Assembly (NCBI GenBank): GCA_013139415.1
Contig: WTAT01000528.1
Coordinates: forward strand, 1-38,769
From: Desulforhopalus sp.
GTDB lineage: Bacteria > Desulfobacterota > Desulfobulbia > Desulfobulbales > Desulfocapsaceae
Length of the DNA: 38,769 nt
Direction of reading: 5' to 3'
A program made the translations under genes and the position numbers. This document shows, piece after piece, positions 1-9,502 of the stretch (position 1 is the first letter of the stretch; every line of letters begins with the position of its first letter). The notes beneath the pieces are model-generated. The model ran no database searches. It saw nothing but the letters and a program-made list of their open reading frames with translations, and was not told the origin of the DNA.

Positions 1-25
1 CAAGGCTTTTTTATTATTTCGGGGG

Positions 26-481
26 TCATGGTACCTCGGTAAATGTGAATACTGTTGTAAACTTGGCTGCACGCTTTGGACCTATTCCTTTAAGATTTTG
101 AAGATCCATACTCTTTTTAAAAGGTCCGAATTCATTACGGTATTCTACAATACTCGCGGCCAGAGCAGGCCCGATTCCATTGATAGTCATAAGTATATTC
201 TTGTTTGCTCTGTTAATCGGAATCAATTCAAAAAAGAAAGGGGAGTATGTTGCAGGGACAGGTTTGTGGTCCTGCTCCCTACCAGCATCTGAACAATTTT
301 CAACAACGAGTTTATCCGGACGTAGAAATGCCAACTGTCCTCCAGAAATGTAACCGTTGTTTCCATCTAAAAAAGACCAATGCTGCCTATAACTAAAGTC
401 AAACAACAGGAGGCCGAACATAAGGAGAAGTAATACTGTCAAACGTCCATCGCCTGAAATGTCGTTGTTTGAATCATTCAA
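26..481 (-). CDS. ComEA-like helix-hairpin-helix protein with N-terminal membrane anchor
   Basis: ORF 151 aa; C-terminal 'INRANKNILMTINGIGPALAASIVEYRNEFGPFKKSMDLQNLKGIGPKRAAKF' matches the tandem HhH ComEA pattern; N-terminal hydrophobic helix. Confidence 0.8.
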   Translation of the reverse strand: MNDSNNDISGDGRLTVLLLLMFGLLLFDFSYRQHWSFLDGNNGYISGGQLAFLRPDKLVVENCSDAGREQDHKPVPATYSPFFFELIPINRANKNILMTINGIGPALAASIVEYRNEFGPFKKSMDLQNLKGIGPKRAAKFTTVFTFTEVP

Positions 482-629
482 TTTTCATTCACCACTCAAG
501 TCAGATGGCCTGTATAATTTGTTTTACGAATTTGTTTTACGAATGTGAACGAACTTCAAAATCTATCCGTTCGCACTTAAAAAGCAACGTTTTATGCTCA
601 CCCCTGCTCACTTCTGCTTGTTTTTCGTT

Positions 630-819
630 GTTTTCGTCCTGCGCAATGAGTATAAACCATACTCCTTTAACCATTTATGAGCCCGTTGATTTACGGCCTT
701 TTCGCCCGATCTCCGCGTTATGTGGAAAAAATAATCCTCGAAATATTAAGTATATGTCTCCGGTTATTTTTTCCACATGCCTTGATATCGAACGAAAATT
801 CTCATAAATCAACAGACTC
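630..819. repeat. Interspersed palindromic repeat family 2, copy 1
   Basis: Shares 'ttcgtcctgcgc', 'cccgatctc', the loop 'tcctcg.aatat.aagta.atg.ct' and 'tcgaac.aaaatt' with 9281-9423. Perfect 15-bp inner stem 720-734/764-778; outer inverted repeat gagcccgttgattta/taaatcaacagactc. Confidence 0.7.
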
Positions 820-847
820 ATTTATAATCATACTGAAGTTTCCTGAC

Positions 848-1318
848 ATGAATACACCTCGTCCTTTCAACATAGTACTGGTTGAACCTGAAATTCCTCC
901 GAACACCGGTTCCATAGCCAGACTTTGCGGAGCCACCAACTCAGTGCTGCACTTGATACACCCACTCGGCTTTTCAACCGATGATAAACATCTCAAACGC
1001 GCTGGTCTCGATTATTGGCAACATGTTGATATTCGACATTGGGATAACTTTGATGCATTTCTACAGGCCCAAAATGAGCTTGAACTCTTTTTCTTTACTA
1101 CGAAAGTCACTAAAGTATATAGCTCAGCACAGTTGAATCCAGGTAGTTTTTTGATTTTCGGAAAAGAGACAAAAGGCATACCCGAAGACATACTTCATTT
1201 GTATCAAGACAGGTGCTATACTCTGCCGATGCCAAATCCCAATATCAGAAGTTTGAACCTTGCCATGACTGCAGGGATAGTCTTATATGAGGCCATCAGG
1301 CAAAATTCAGGCAGATAG
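848..1318 (+). CDS. trmL: tRNA (cytidine(34)-2'-O)-methyltransferase (SPOUT family)
   Basis: In-frame ATG at 848 within ORF 677..1318; 'FNIVLVEPEIPPNTGSIARLCGAT', 'FGKETKGIPEDIL', 'MPNPNIRSLNLAMTAGIVLYEAIRQ' are TrmL/SPOUT signatures. Confidence 0.9.
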   Translation: MNTPRPFNIVLVEPEIPPNTGSIARLCGATNSVLHLIHPLGFSTDDKHLKRAGLDYWQHVDIRHWDNFDAFLQAQNELELFFFTTKVTKVYSSAQLNPGSFLIFGKETKGIPEDILHLYQDRCYTLPMPNPNIRSLNLAMTAGIVLYEAIRQNSGR

Positions 1319-1397
1319 TTTGCTGCTACATTTGACAAGTTATAACTAAACCCTCAAATATCATTCAATATAAAACCCACCACAGGAGAAACCAGCA

Positions 1398-2486
1398 ATG
1401 ACTGATCGTGTATTTAATTTTAGTCCCGGACCAGCAACCCTCCCCTACGAAGTGCTGCAAAAAGCTGGGAAGGATGTCGTTAATTTTCAGGAAACCGGTA
1501 TTGGTCTTATTGAAATCAGTCACCGTTCTAAAGAATTTATGTCCGTTGCAGATGAAGCTGAAGCCAACCTTCGCGAGTTGATGCAGATTCCAGATAACTA
1601 TAAGGTTTTATTTTTACAAGGTGGTGCCTCAAGCCAGTTTTTCATGATCCCTATGAATTTTTTGGGTGAAGGCAAGAAGGCAACCTATCTCAACACCGGT
1701 ACCTGGGCAAAAAAAGCCATCAAGGAAGCCAAATTGTTTGGTGAGATTGATGTCCCCTACTCGAGCGAAGAAGCCAGTTTTAATCGGGTACCTAAGCAAG
1801 ATGAATACACCGTCGCTGAAGATTCTGAGTACCTCTATTACGTATCCAATAATACCATTTACGGTACTGAGTTTCCCGAACTTCCGAAAACTGACAAGAT
1901 GCTCATCAGTGATATGAGTTCTGATATCCTGTCACGACCGGTGGACGTCTCAAAATTTGGTCTTATATTTGCTGGAGCGCAGAAAAACCTTGGACCAGCT
2001 GGTGTTACCGTCGTCATCATTCGGGAGGATCTTCTTGAGAAGACACCGGCAAACACCCCAACCATGCTGAGCTACAAAACACACGCCGATAAAGGGTCCA
2101 TGTTTAATACCCCACCCTGCTTTTCGATTTATGTCGTCGGCGAGGTGTTAAAATGGCTGAAGCAACAGGGCGGTATCGATGCCATGGCAAAAATAAACAG
2201 GGAAAAAGCAGCTCTTCTTTACGGGGCGATTGACAGCAGCGACTATTATCGTGGTCACGCCGAAAAAGAATCCCGCTCACTCATGAACATTGCCTTCAAC
2301 TTGCCGACCCCAGAACTTGAGGCAAAATTTATTGCTGAGGCTGCAGCGGTCGACCTCAACGGTTTAAAAGGGCATCGCTCAATTGGTGGCTGTCGAGCAT
2401 CCATTTACAACGCTTTTCCTGTCGAAGGTGTCGTAAAGCTGGTTGAATTCATGAAAGATTTTAAAGCAAAAAATCCGGCGGCCTGA
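1398..2486 (+). CDS. serC: phosphoserine aminotransferase
   Basis: 'VFNFSPGPATLPYEVLQKA', 'LFLQGGASSQFFMIPMNFL', 'FAGAQKNLGPAGVTVVIIREDLL' typical of SerC. Confidence 0.97.
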   Translation: MTDRVFNFSPGPATLPYEVLQKAGKDVVNFQETGIGLIEISHRSKEFMSVADEAEANLRELMQIPDNYKVLFLQGGASSQFFMIPMNFLGEGKKATYLNTGTWAKKAIKEAKLFGEIDVPYSSEEASFNRVPKQDEYTVAEDSEYLYYVSNNTIYGTEFPELPKTDKMLISDMSSDILSRPVDVSKFGLIFAGAQKNLGPAGVTVVIIREDLLEKTPANTPTMLSYKTHADKGSMFNTPPCFSIYVVGEVLKWLKQQGGIDAMAKINREKAALLYGAIDSSDYYRGHAEKESRSLMNIAFNLPTPELEAKFIAEAAAVDLNGLKGHRSIGGCRASIYNAFPVEGVVKLVEFMKDFKAKNPAA

Positions 2487-2497
2487 AGCGATTTTAT

Positions 2498-3367
2498 ATG
2501 AACTATGTAGGGAATGTCATCCGACCGCCCAGCGAGGCAAACGCAATCATCCTCCAGGTGACGGTCGGATGTTCCTATAATAAATGCACCTTCTGCGGTG
2601 CCTATAAGGAAATTGGTTTCCAGTTGAAGGCACAAGATACCATTGATGCAGACCTTGAATTTGCCAAACAGCATTGTCGCAATCAAAAACGTGTTTTCCT
2701 GGCCGACGGTGACGTGCTTATACTGTCACAGAGAAGACTACTCCAGCTTTTCAATAAGATTCGAACGCATCTCCCCTGGATCACAAGGATTTCAATGTAC
2801 GGAAATGCAAAAGCTGTGCGAAATAAGAGTATAACTGAGTTAAAAGAGCTAAAATCCATGGGGCTTGACCGTGTGTATATGGGCCTTGAGAGCGGCTGCG
2901 ATAAGGTTTTGCAATACGTCAAAAAAGGGGAAACAGCGTCAACCATGACGGCTGCAGGTAAAAAAATAAGGGAATCCGGGATTTTTCTCTCGGTGACTAC
3001 CCTTCTCGGCCTCGGCGGAGTTTCATTATCATCTCAGCATGCTACTGATACAGCAGGAGTCTTAAATAAAATGGCACCAAATCAGATTGCCGCCCTTACC
3101 CTGATACCGCTCGAAAACACCGAACTAGGTGAAGATGTTGCAGCGGGAAAATTTATACTGCCGACTCCCTCTGGAATCCTGCAAGAACTCCATCTGCTTA
3201 TTTCTCACCTTAAAGACGTCAAATGTCAATTCCATGCCAATCATGCCTCAAGCTATTTGCCGCTTGCGGGCCGATTGCCAAGAGATCAGAATGCCTTCCT
3301 CGCTTCCATAGAGATGGCATTGAACGGCGCCACACCTCTTGTGCCGGATTACAGGAGGGCACTATGA
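2498..3367 (+). CDS. radical SAM protein (COG1032/Elp3-like)
   Basis: 'VTVGCSYNKCTFCGAYKEIGF' Cys cluster and 'GLDRVYMGLESGCDKVLQYVKKG' radical SAM motif; 4-bp ATGA overlap with rlmN. Confidence 0.85.
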   Translation: MNYVGNVIRPPSEANAIILQVTVGCSYNKCTFCGAYKEIGFQLKAQDTIDADLEFAKQHCRNQKRVFLADGDVLILSQRRLLQLFNKIRTHLPWITRISMYGNAKAVRNKSITELKELKSMGLDRVYMGLESGCDKVLQYVKKGETASTMTAAGKKIRESGIFLSVTTLLGLGGVSLSSQHATDTAGVLNKMAPNQIAALTLIPLENTELGEDVAAGKFILPTPSGILQELHLLISHLKDVKCQFHANHASSYLPLAGRLPRDQNAFLASIEMALNGATPLVPDYRRAL

Positions 3368-4425
3368 GCCTTGGGCAAAAAACAGACCTGAAAAACCTCA
3401 CCCAGGATGGTTTGATTGAGTTCGCCGTGAGCCTTGGACAATCAACCTTTCGTGGCAAGCAAATAATGGGATGGCTATATCGGCCTGAAATCACTGATTT
3501 CTCACAGATGACAGATCTTGCCAAGGTCTTCAGGAAAGTGTTAGAGGAAAATGCTTTCATATCTAGATTCTCCAATCCCATTATTGAAAAGGCCAACGAT
3601 GGCTGCGTTAAGTTTGGTTTTAGGCTCCACGATGGGCATATCATTGAATCAGTTCTTATCCCGGAGCCGGATAGAAATACTCTCTGTATTTCCTCCCAGG
3701 TCGGCTGCGCCATGGGCTGCACCTTCTGTCTCACTGGAACCATGGGTTTTATAAGAAACCTGACTCCTGCGGAAATTGTCAACCAGGTATGCGGGGCACG
3801 GGATTACCTGCTCGCCCAACCCATAGAGAGTCTCATAGGCCCCGACAGGATAACCAATGTTGTCTATATGGGAATGGGTGAACCACTCAATAATCTGGAG
3901 AATGTTCTCGCTTCCCTGTCAATCATAACTGAACCGAAGGGGTTGGATCTCGCAGGGAGGAGGATTACTGTCTCCACCTGCGGTATTGTACCAAAAATCA
4001 AAGAGTTCGGAGAGAAGTCTCCAGTGAATCTAGCTATTTCCCTGCACGCAATAAACGATGAAGTGCGAAGCAATTTGATGCCTGTGAATACTCGTTATTC
4101 CCTCGATGAGCTGCTCGATGCATGCCGTAAATTTCCCTTGTCGAAAAGAAAAAGAATAATGTTTGAGTATACTCTTCTCAAAGGCATTAATGACGCAGAT
4201 CGAGATGCCATCCAGTTAGGAAGGAAACTTCAAGGAATCCCCTGCAAAATTAATCTGCTGCCCTATAATGAATCTCCGGCACTTCCATTTGAAAGCCCCA
4301 GCAAGGACCGGCTCTTGAGATTTCAAAAAATACTGATAGATGCTCATTATACAGTATTTATAAGAAGCAGCCGCGGGACTGATATCTCCGCCGCTTGTGG
4401 TCAGCTTGCAACGGGAGAGCGCTGA
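3364..4425 (+). CDS. rlmN: 23S rRNA (adenine2503-C2)-methyltransferase
   Basis: 'CISSQVGCAMGCTFCLTGTMGFIRNLTPAEI', 'VVYMGMGEPLNN', C-terminal 'RGTDISAACGQLA'; ATG at 3364 in ORF 3223..4425. Confidence 0.95.
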   Translation: MSLGQKTDLKNLTQDGLIEFAVSLGQSTFRGKQIMGWLYRPEITDFSQMTDLAKVFRKVLEENAFISRFSNPIIEKANDGCVKFGFRLHDGHIIESVLIPEPDRNTLCISSQVGCAMGCTFCLTGTMGFIRNLTPAEIVNQVCGARDYLLAQPIESLIGPDRITNVVYMGMGEPLNNLENVLASLSIITEPKGLDLAGRRITVSTCGIVPKIKEFGEKSPVNLAISLHAINDEVRSNLMPVNTRYSLDELLDACRKFPLSKRKRIMFEYTLLKGINDADRDAIQLGRKLQGIPCKINLLPYNESPALPFESPSKDRLLRFQKILIDAHYTVFIRSSRGTDISAACGQLATGER

Positions 4426-5405
4426 CCTGCAGAGGTGCCTGTCAATTTCAGACGAGGACTGCAATGAGATCAGAAGGCGATTTCAAGGGGAGGTACCCTT
4501 CAAGATTTAGGGTTAAAAGATATTCACGTTACATCACGTATACGGTTTTTCTATTCTTTTAATATTTGATGGTATCGTAAAAACTCTTCATCTTCTTCGT
4601 TGTTGCAAATTCCGACAGCCTTAAACCTGTTTCTTTTACTGATTAACCATGGTCTCCAACAAGAAGCTGAACCAATATCACCCCAGACATTGGAAGTTTT
4701 CATATAGTCTTTACGGGTAATGATGAAAATAATCACATCAGCCCTTGAGATGTGGAAGGAGTATCCCCCGCTCTTGCCGGTTGGATGACAATTATAATAA
4801 TAGTTTCCATCAGGTCCGAGCCTGATCTCAATCGGTTTCCTGGTTTGCTGAAATTCAAACTTGGGCGATTTGCCGTTTTTCTTGGTTTGTGTTGGTTATT
4901 TAAGGTTGTTGTGGCGTTATCGTTCTTTCTACGTATTATGGTGCAATCTACTCCTCTAGATTGTCTACGCGAAAGCAATCTAAACGAGAAGCCCTTTCTA
5001 CGAGTCGAAAGACCTCTGTGGAAAGGGCTTTTATGTTCCTTGATTGCCCAGGATCAGCAGCTCACCAAGGAAGGGAATCAAGTTTCTCGCTGTACCGTTC
5101 TCTTCAGCCGCAAAAGCTGCCCTCGCCGGTACTCCGCTGGTTCAAAACCTGAAAAACTGTGAGTATATGGATATCATTCTCAATGGTGCTCAAGCTTGGC
5201 GGGAAGGTTTTCCCAAATTGATGCTTATCTGGTACAAAAAGAAATAGATAATGCAAAAAAACAACAGCGAAAGGATATTGTCTGCGATCAGGAAACTGAT
5301 AAGAGATTCTGACGTGACAATGAAAATATCCTCATTGTTTTCCTTACATTTAAAATGAATGCCAACCGTAATTTGCGGCCATAGATTGATTCCAAATCAA
5401 TAAAA

Positions 5406-5858
5406 TTACATAGAACTCAAATTGGCCAACAAATACAGCTCCCATATGACGACGGACCCGAACAGCAATATGCAGAAGGGAAACATAAGTGAGGATGCAA
5501 TACGGTATCGTACGGAGATGATAGGATTAAGAACAACCATGATCAGTAAAGCCAAAGCCGTAAGACCATACTTAACCATCAAAAAAATTCCAGGGCCAAG
5601 ATTAATGTAGTACCTCATCACTGGGTTGAGTTCCACCGCCCCTTTATCCAACAAAGTGAGGGTTAAAGCAGCATCCAACAGGCTCAGGCCCACCACAACC
5701 AGTACGGAAATCAATAAGCCGGGATGGTACTGATCAAGCACGGTGATCCGTTTGCAGTCTTCGGTGCGCTGCAAGGTCCGCCGCCTGCCCTTAAAGAAAA
5801 AGAGCTTGTAAAATGGTATATGGTTTTGTCGGCGATCCTGATTGGAGCGCTGTTCCAT
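5406..5858 (-). CDS. DUF5658-like small membrane protein
   Basis: Hydrophobic ORF; 'LSLLDAALTLTLLDKGAVELNPVMRYYINLGPGIFLMVKYGLTALAL' resembles DUF5658; likely start MEQRSNQDRRQN at 5858 within ORF 5406..5924. Confidence 0.65.
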   Translation of the reverse strand: MEQRSNQDRRQNHIPFYKLFFFKGRRRTLQRTEDCKRITVLDQYHPGLLISVLVVVGLSLLDAALTLTLLDKGAVELNPVMRYYINLGPGIFLMVKYGLTALALLIMVVLNPIISVRYRIASSLMFPFCILLFGSVVIWELYLLANLSSM

Positions 5859-6253
5859 TTTAACAGGATTCTTCAATTGTGACCTTTTTTTTGGTGCGTC
5901 TATAGAATGTGCGAATATTACCAAATTGGTGAAAAAACATTATTCCAAAAAAAATATTCTGAGGCAAAGCATCTTAGTGAATTTTCATCCTGAAACTAAA
6001 TAGAGATATTCAAACAAAAGGTTAGCAAGGTCACGAAAGAAAAGAGAAATTTCAACAGCAAGGATCGAACGTGTCAGCCAGTTAACCAACCACCACCGAC
6101 TAAAGACTCTTCCCAAACAATTGTGCCAGGGAAATCAGTATGAAATTGGTGTTTTTTCGGTGCAGAACATCTTGAAAATGTCGACCTGATCCACCACCTT
6201 TCAACCACTGGTTGCGAGGATCAGATCGAAATTTTCATCAATACATTCAACAG

Positions 6254-6754
6254 TTACTGATTAATCGAGCCACCAAACGGATTAAGTTTGTTTTCCGCCG
6301 CCACGTCAACCGTCACGTAAAGATTGGCTTGAGTTTTACCTAAACTCTCAGATAAAACGAACATACAGGTCTTATTTGGCTTTTTAAACGCAAGCATGAC
6401 GTTTTTATAGGAGGCCTCACCGACTAGTCTCCATTTATTATTGCGCATTGACACAATAATATAGTCTCGGAGAGAATTAATCTGCACACGGCCGCTATAG
6501 CTGTGAATGCCGCCTTGAAAAGAATCTGTGCGCATTGCGATGCTCTTATTTTGCGACAGGGTCATCTCAATAGGCAATTCGATGTCGCCGTAGCTTTCAA
6601 CCATAGTTGCTACCGGAGCCAAATCATCACTTGTCAGTGGTACGCTGGAATCAGTTTCGCCCGTCATCCCACTGGTGCATCCGGTCATAAGAACCATCAG
6701 CAGGATTAATCCGCTGTATTTTCCAACTATCCTGCCAACTGATTTCATTTCCAT
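6254..6754 (-). CDS. predicted lipoprotein of unknown function
   Basis: Signal peptide with lipobox 'LMTGC'; 166 aa. Confidence 0.7.
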   Translation of the reverse strand: MEMKSVGRIVGKYSGLILLMVLMTGCTSGMTGETDSSVPLTSDDLAPVATMVESYGDIELPIEMTLSQNKSIAMRTDSFQGGIHSYSGRVQINSLRDYIIVSMRNNKWRLVGEASYKNVMLAFKKPNKTCMFVLSESLGKTQANLYVTVDVAAENKLNPFGGSINQ

Positions 6755-7158
6755 AGTATAAACCCCCTTGTAAAATTATAATGCGTGATCTCTATAGCTC
6801 CTACGTGTATATCTTCTCCACATCCTGCCTGTTATGAGAACATAAGGCATTGGCGAAAAGAACCAACCAATCAACAGGAAACAGTATGTCAATCTTATAC
6901 CATAATAATTCAATTATTGTAACTATTCAGGTACATGCAAGAAACCTGAAAACACCACGGACTCTAACTGTTCAGCCGTGCTCCAGATGTGCTCAAGCAG
7001 GTCGATCAGCAGATAAGCGAAGACTTCGATACATTTGTATGCTGGGCGAACTGATCGTGCACAGATGGGGTGCTGCTGAACAGTTACCAATTATTCGAAC
7101 AATTTTACATTCATTCGCGCCCGCGATTCACCCTTGGTCCAACAGGAAATTATAAAAA

Positions 7159-7386
7159 ATGTCAGCACAACACAATACAATAAAAGTCAAAGAGCTGCCT
7201 ATTCGACTCGGTCAATTTCTAAAACTTGCCAATCTTGTCCAGGATGGATTTGAAGCAAAGTTGAAGATACAGAATGGAGAGGTAATGGTGAACAGTATTA
7301 TCGAAAGCAGAAGGGGCAGACAACTCAAACACCTAGACAAGATTACTATCGACGGTGGTACTTGGATTGTAGATCTTGAGGTGTAA
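7159..7386 (+). CDS. S4-domain RNA-binding protein (YbcJ-like)
   Basis: 'IRLGQFLKLANLVQDGFEAKLKIQNGEVMVNSIIESRRGRQLKHLDKI' S4 motif. Confidence 0.85.
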   Translation: MSAQHNTIKVKELPIRLGQFLKLANLVQDGFEAKLKIQNGEVMVNSIIESRRGRQLKHLDKITIDGGTWIVDLEV

Positions 7387-7481
7387 TTGCTGTTCGCTGA
7401 GAGTCGGTTGGCGAACACTCTGCCGTTTTTTATATGTTCGCCACAGACAAGGAAATACAGTAACTTCAGAGTCCATCCCTC

Positions 7482-7567
7482 TAACACCCCACAAGGGGGT
7501 ACTAAAAAAGAGAGACAGGCTTTCAGGAGTACTCAGTTTAGTGCCCCCTTGAGGGGTAAGGCACTAA
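7482..7567. repeat. Interspersed GC-hairpin repeat family 1, copy A
   Basis: 44 bp at 7523-7566 match 13481-13524 with one mismatch; internal inverted repeat TTAGTGCC(7538-7545)/GGCACTAA(7560-7567). Confidence 0.8.
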
Positions 7568-7633
7568 GTCGCAGACATCAACACAACCTTTATTCATACC
7601 TAAGTTAAAAAAAAATCTTCATCGATCGTTGTG

Positions 7634-9175
7634 TCAGGAATTGTCTTCAGTAAACATACCGCTCTCCCATTGCCGTAGCAATTCGATTAAAGTCCTCACC
7701 CCAACACCGGAAGGGCCCTTTGGAACATATGATTTTTCGGTGAAATTCCAGGCTGTTCCAGCGATATCCAGGTGTGCCCATGGAACCTTGCCGACGAATT
7801 GATGCAAATACTCTGCTGCAGTAATGCTACCAGCTGGTCTACCACCTGTATTTTTACAGTCTGCAACCTTTGATTCTATCTGTTTGGCATACATTTTACC
7901 AAGCGGTAAACGCCAAAGAGGTTCTCCGCAGATCCTTCCAGCTTCAATAAGTTTCTCAGTCAACCGATCATTATTACTCATCAGACCGGAGTGATGATGC
8001 CCCAGGGCAATTATCACCGCTCCAGTGAGGGTGGCAAGATCAATGACACAATTCGGTTGAAATTTTTCTATACCATAAGCAAGTGCGTCGGCGAGAATGA
8101 GACGGCCTTCCGCATCTGTATTTTCTATTTCAGAGGTTATGCCGCCATAATGAGTTATAATATCACCAGGTTTTACTGCACCGCCTCCAGTCATATTGTC
8201 CGTTGATGGAATAATCGCCACTACCCTTATTCCAGGTTTTTCCCGGGAAATGGCCTCCATTGCAGCAAGAACAGCCGCCCCCCCACACATATCATACTTC
8301 ATGTCCATCATGCCCTGTGCCGGCTTTAAACTGATCCCGCCTGAATCAAAAGTGAGTCCTTTACCGACCATTAAGACAGTTTCTGTATACTTTTCAGGAT
8401 TGTATTCGAGAATCACAAGTTTAGGCGGTTCCTCTGAACCCTTATTAACGGCAATGATGCCCCCCATTCCAAGTTTTTTCATGTGGGATTTTTCCAGAAT
8501 GGTACATTTCAAATGTAATTCTTTCGCAACCTTTTCCGCATATTTAGCAAAATGGTTTGGGGTCCAACCGTTCGCCGGTTCATTGGCCATATCTCTTGCA
8601 GCACATGCAGCAAGAGCACTATTATTCCCCTTGTCGACACCTTTACGGATTTTGGATCTGTCAGCGCGAGAAAGGAACTCAATTTTCTTCAGTCCAGGAT
8701 AGACATCGTCATCCTTTTTCTTGTATTTCAAGAACTGATACACTCCGAGAAGAATCCCCTCAGTCACATATTCCCCGACAACAGCAGCATCCAAACCTTT
8801 AAATTCCGGAATATTAACGCCAACAATCTCAATCTTATTTTTTTTACACTGACTGGCGATGCTTCCCCCGGCAGTTCTAAACAGCTCAAACATTTCGTTT
8901 AGATCAGACAGCTCACCAATATCCCCAAGTCCAAGCAACATAAGCCTTTTGCATTGAACTAAGCCTTTAAACTGGCCAATAGCTGGATACAATTGAAGAA
9001 TTTCTTCTTTTTTACCAGTGAACTCCTTGAATTCCTGTAAGGATTTCAACATCGGCCCAAACAGACGATCGCCAATAATTTTACCATCGCTATCCTGAGC
9101 AACAAATATTACCAGTAATTCTCCTGAATATTCCTCTAGTTTCTTTTTCGAAACAGCTACCTTTGTGGTCTTCAT
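7634..9175 (-). CDS. pepA: leucyl aminopeptidase (M17)
   Basis: 'VGKGLTFDSGGISLKPAQGMMDMKYDMCGGAAVLAAM' and 'NTDAEGRLILADALAYG' M17 signatures. Confidence 0.95.
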   Translation of the reverse strand: MKTTKVAVSKKKLEEYSGELLVIFVAQDSDGKIIGDRLFGPMLKSLQEFKEFTGKKEEILQLYPAIGQFKGLVQCKRLMLLGLGDIGELSDLNEMFELFRTAGGSIASQCKKNKIEIVGVNIPEFKGLDAAVVGEYVTEGILLGVYQFLKYKKKDDDVYPGLKKIEFLSRADRSKIRKGVDKGNNSALAACAARDMANEPANGWTPNHFAKYAEKVAKELHLKCTILEKSHMKKLGMGGIIAVNKGSEEPPKLVILEYNPEKYTETVLMVGKGLTFDSGGISLKPAQGMMDMKYDMCGGAAVLAAMEAISREKPGIRVVAIIPSTDNMTGGGAVKPGDIITHYGGITSEIENTDAEGRLILADALAYGIEKFQPNCVIDLATLTGAVIIALGHHHSGLMSNNDRLTEKLIEAGRICGEPLWRLPLGKMYAKQIESKVADCKNTGGRPAGSITAAEYLHQFVGKVPWAHLDIAGTAWNFTEKSYVPKGPSGVGVRTLIELLRQWESGMFTEDNS

Positions 9176-9280
9176 TCTACACCTGTATCCTGTTCATTAT
9201 GTTTTATTTTCTCGCTCTTTATTATCTGGTCATTTACAGTATAATTCAAATATCGATATAGAATAGTTATATATTTTGTT

Positions 9281-9423
9281 AGTTTCCGTCCTGCGCCCAC
9301 CCTTTTGTCCGATCTCATCGCTATACGAGATTTTTTATCCTCGGAATATCAAGTAGATGGCTGTGGTATAAAATCTCGTATGCCTCAATCTCGAACAAAA
9401 TTCCTGGTTTCAGGACACAAACT
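9281..9423. repeat. Interspersed palindromic repeat family 2, copy 2 (MITE-like)
   Basis: Terminal inverted repeat agtttccgtcctg / caggacacaaact; inner perfect stem 9323-9334/9370-9381; conserved loop shared with copy 1. Confidence 0.75.
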
Positions 9424-9502
9424 AGTTACAAATCAATTAATACTCTGATCGCTGCAAATTTAGTTGTGGAGGTTCGGGTAAATCTTCTGAGGTCACATAC
9501 AG

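Noticed and set aside
677-847. Extended N-terminus of the trmL ORF
   Set aside because: The extension lies in repeat family 2 copy 1; homologous TrmL starts fit the ATG at 848.
4752-5162. 136-aa hydrophobic ORF
   Set aside because: No family resemblance, overlaps other equally long frames; likely spurious or decayed.
6850-7155. 101-aa ORF upstream of the S4 protein
   Set aside because: No recognisable domain and atypical composition; another frame also looks coding-like, suggesting at most a degenerate remnant.
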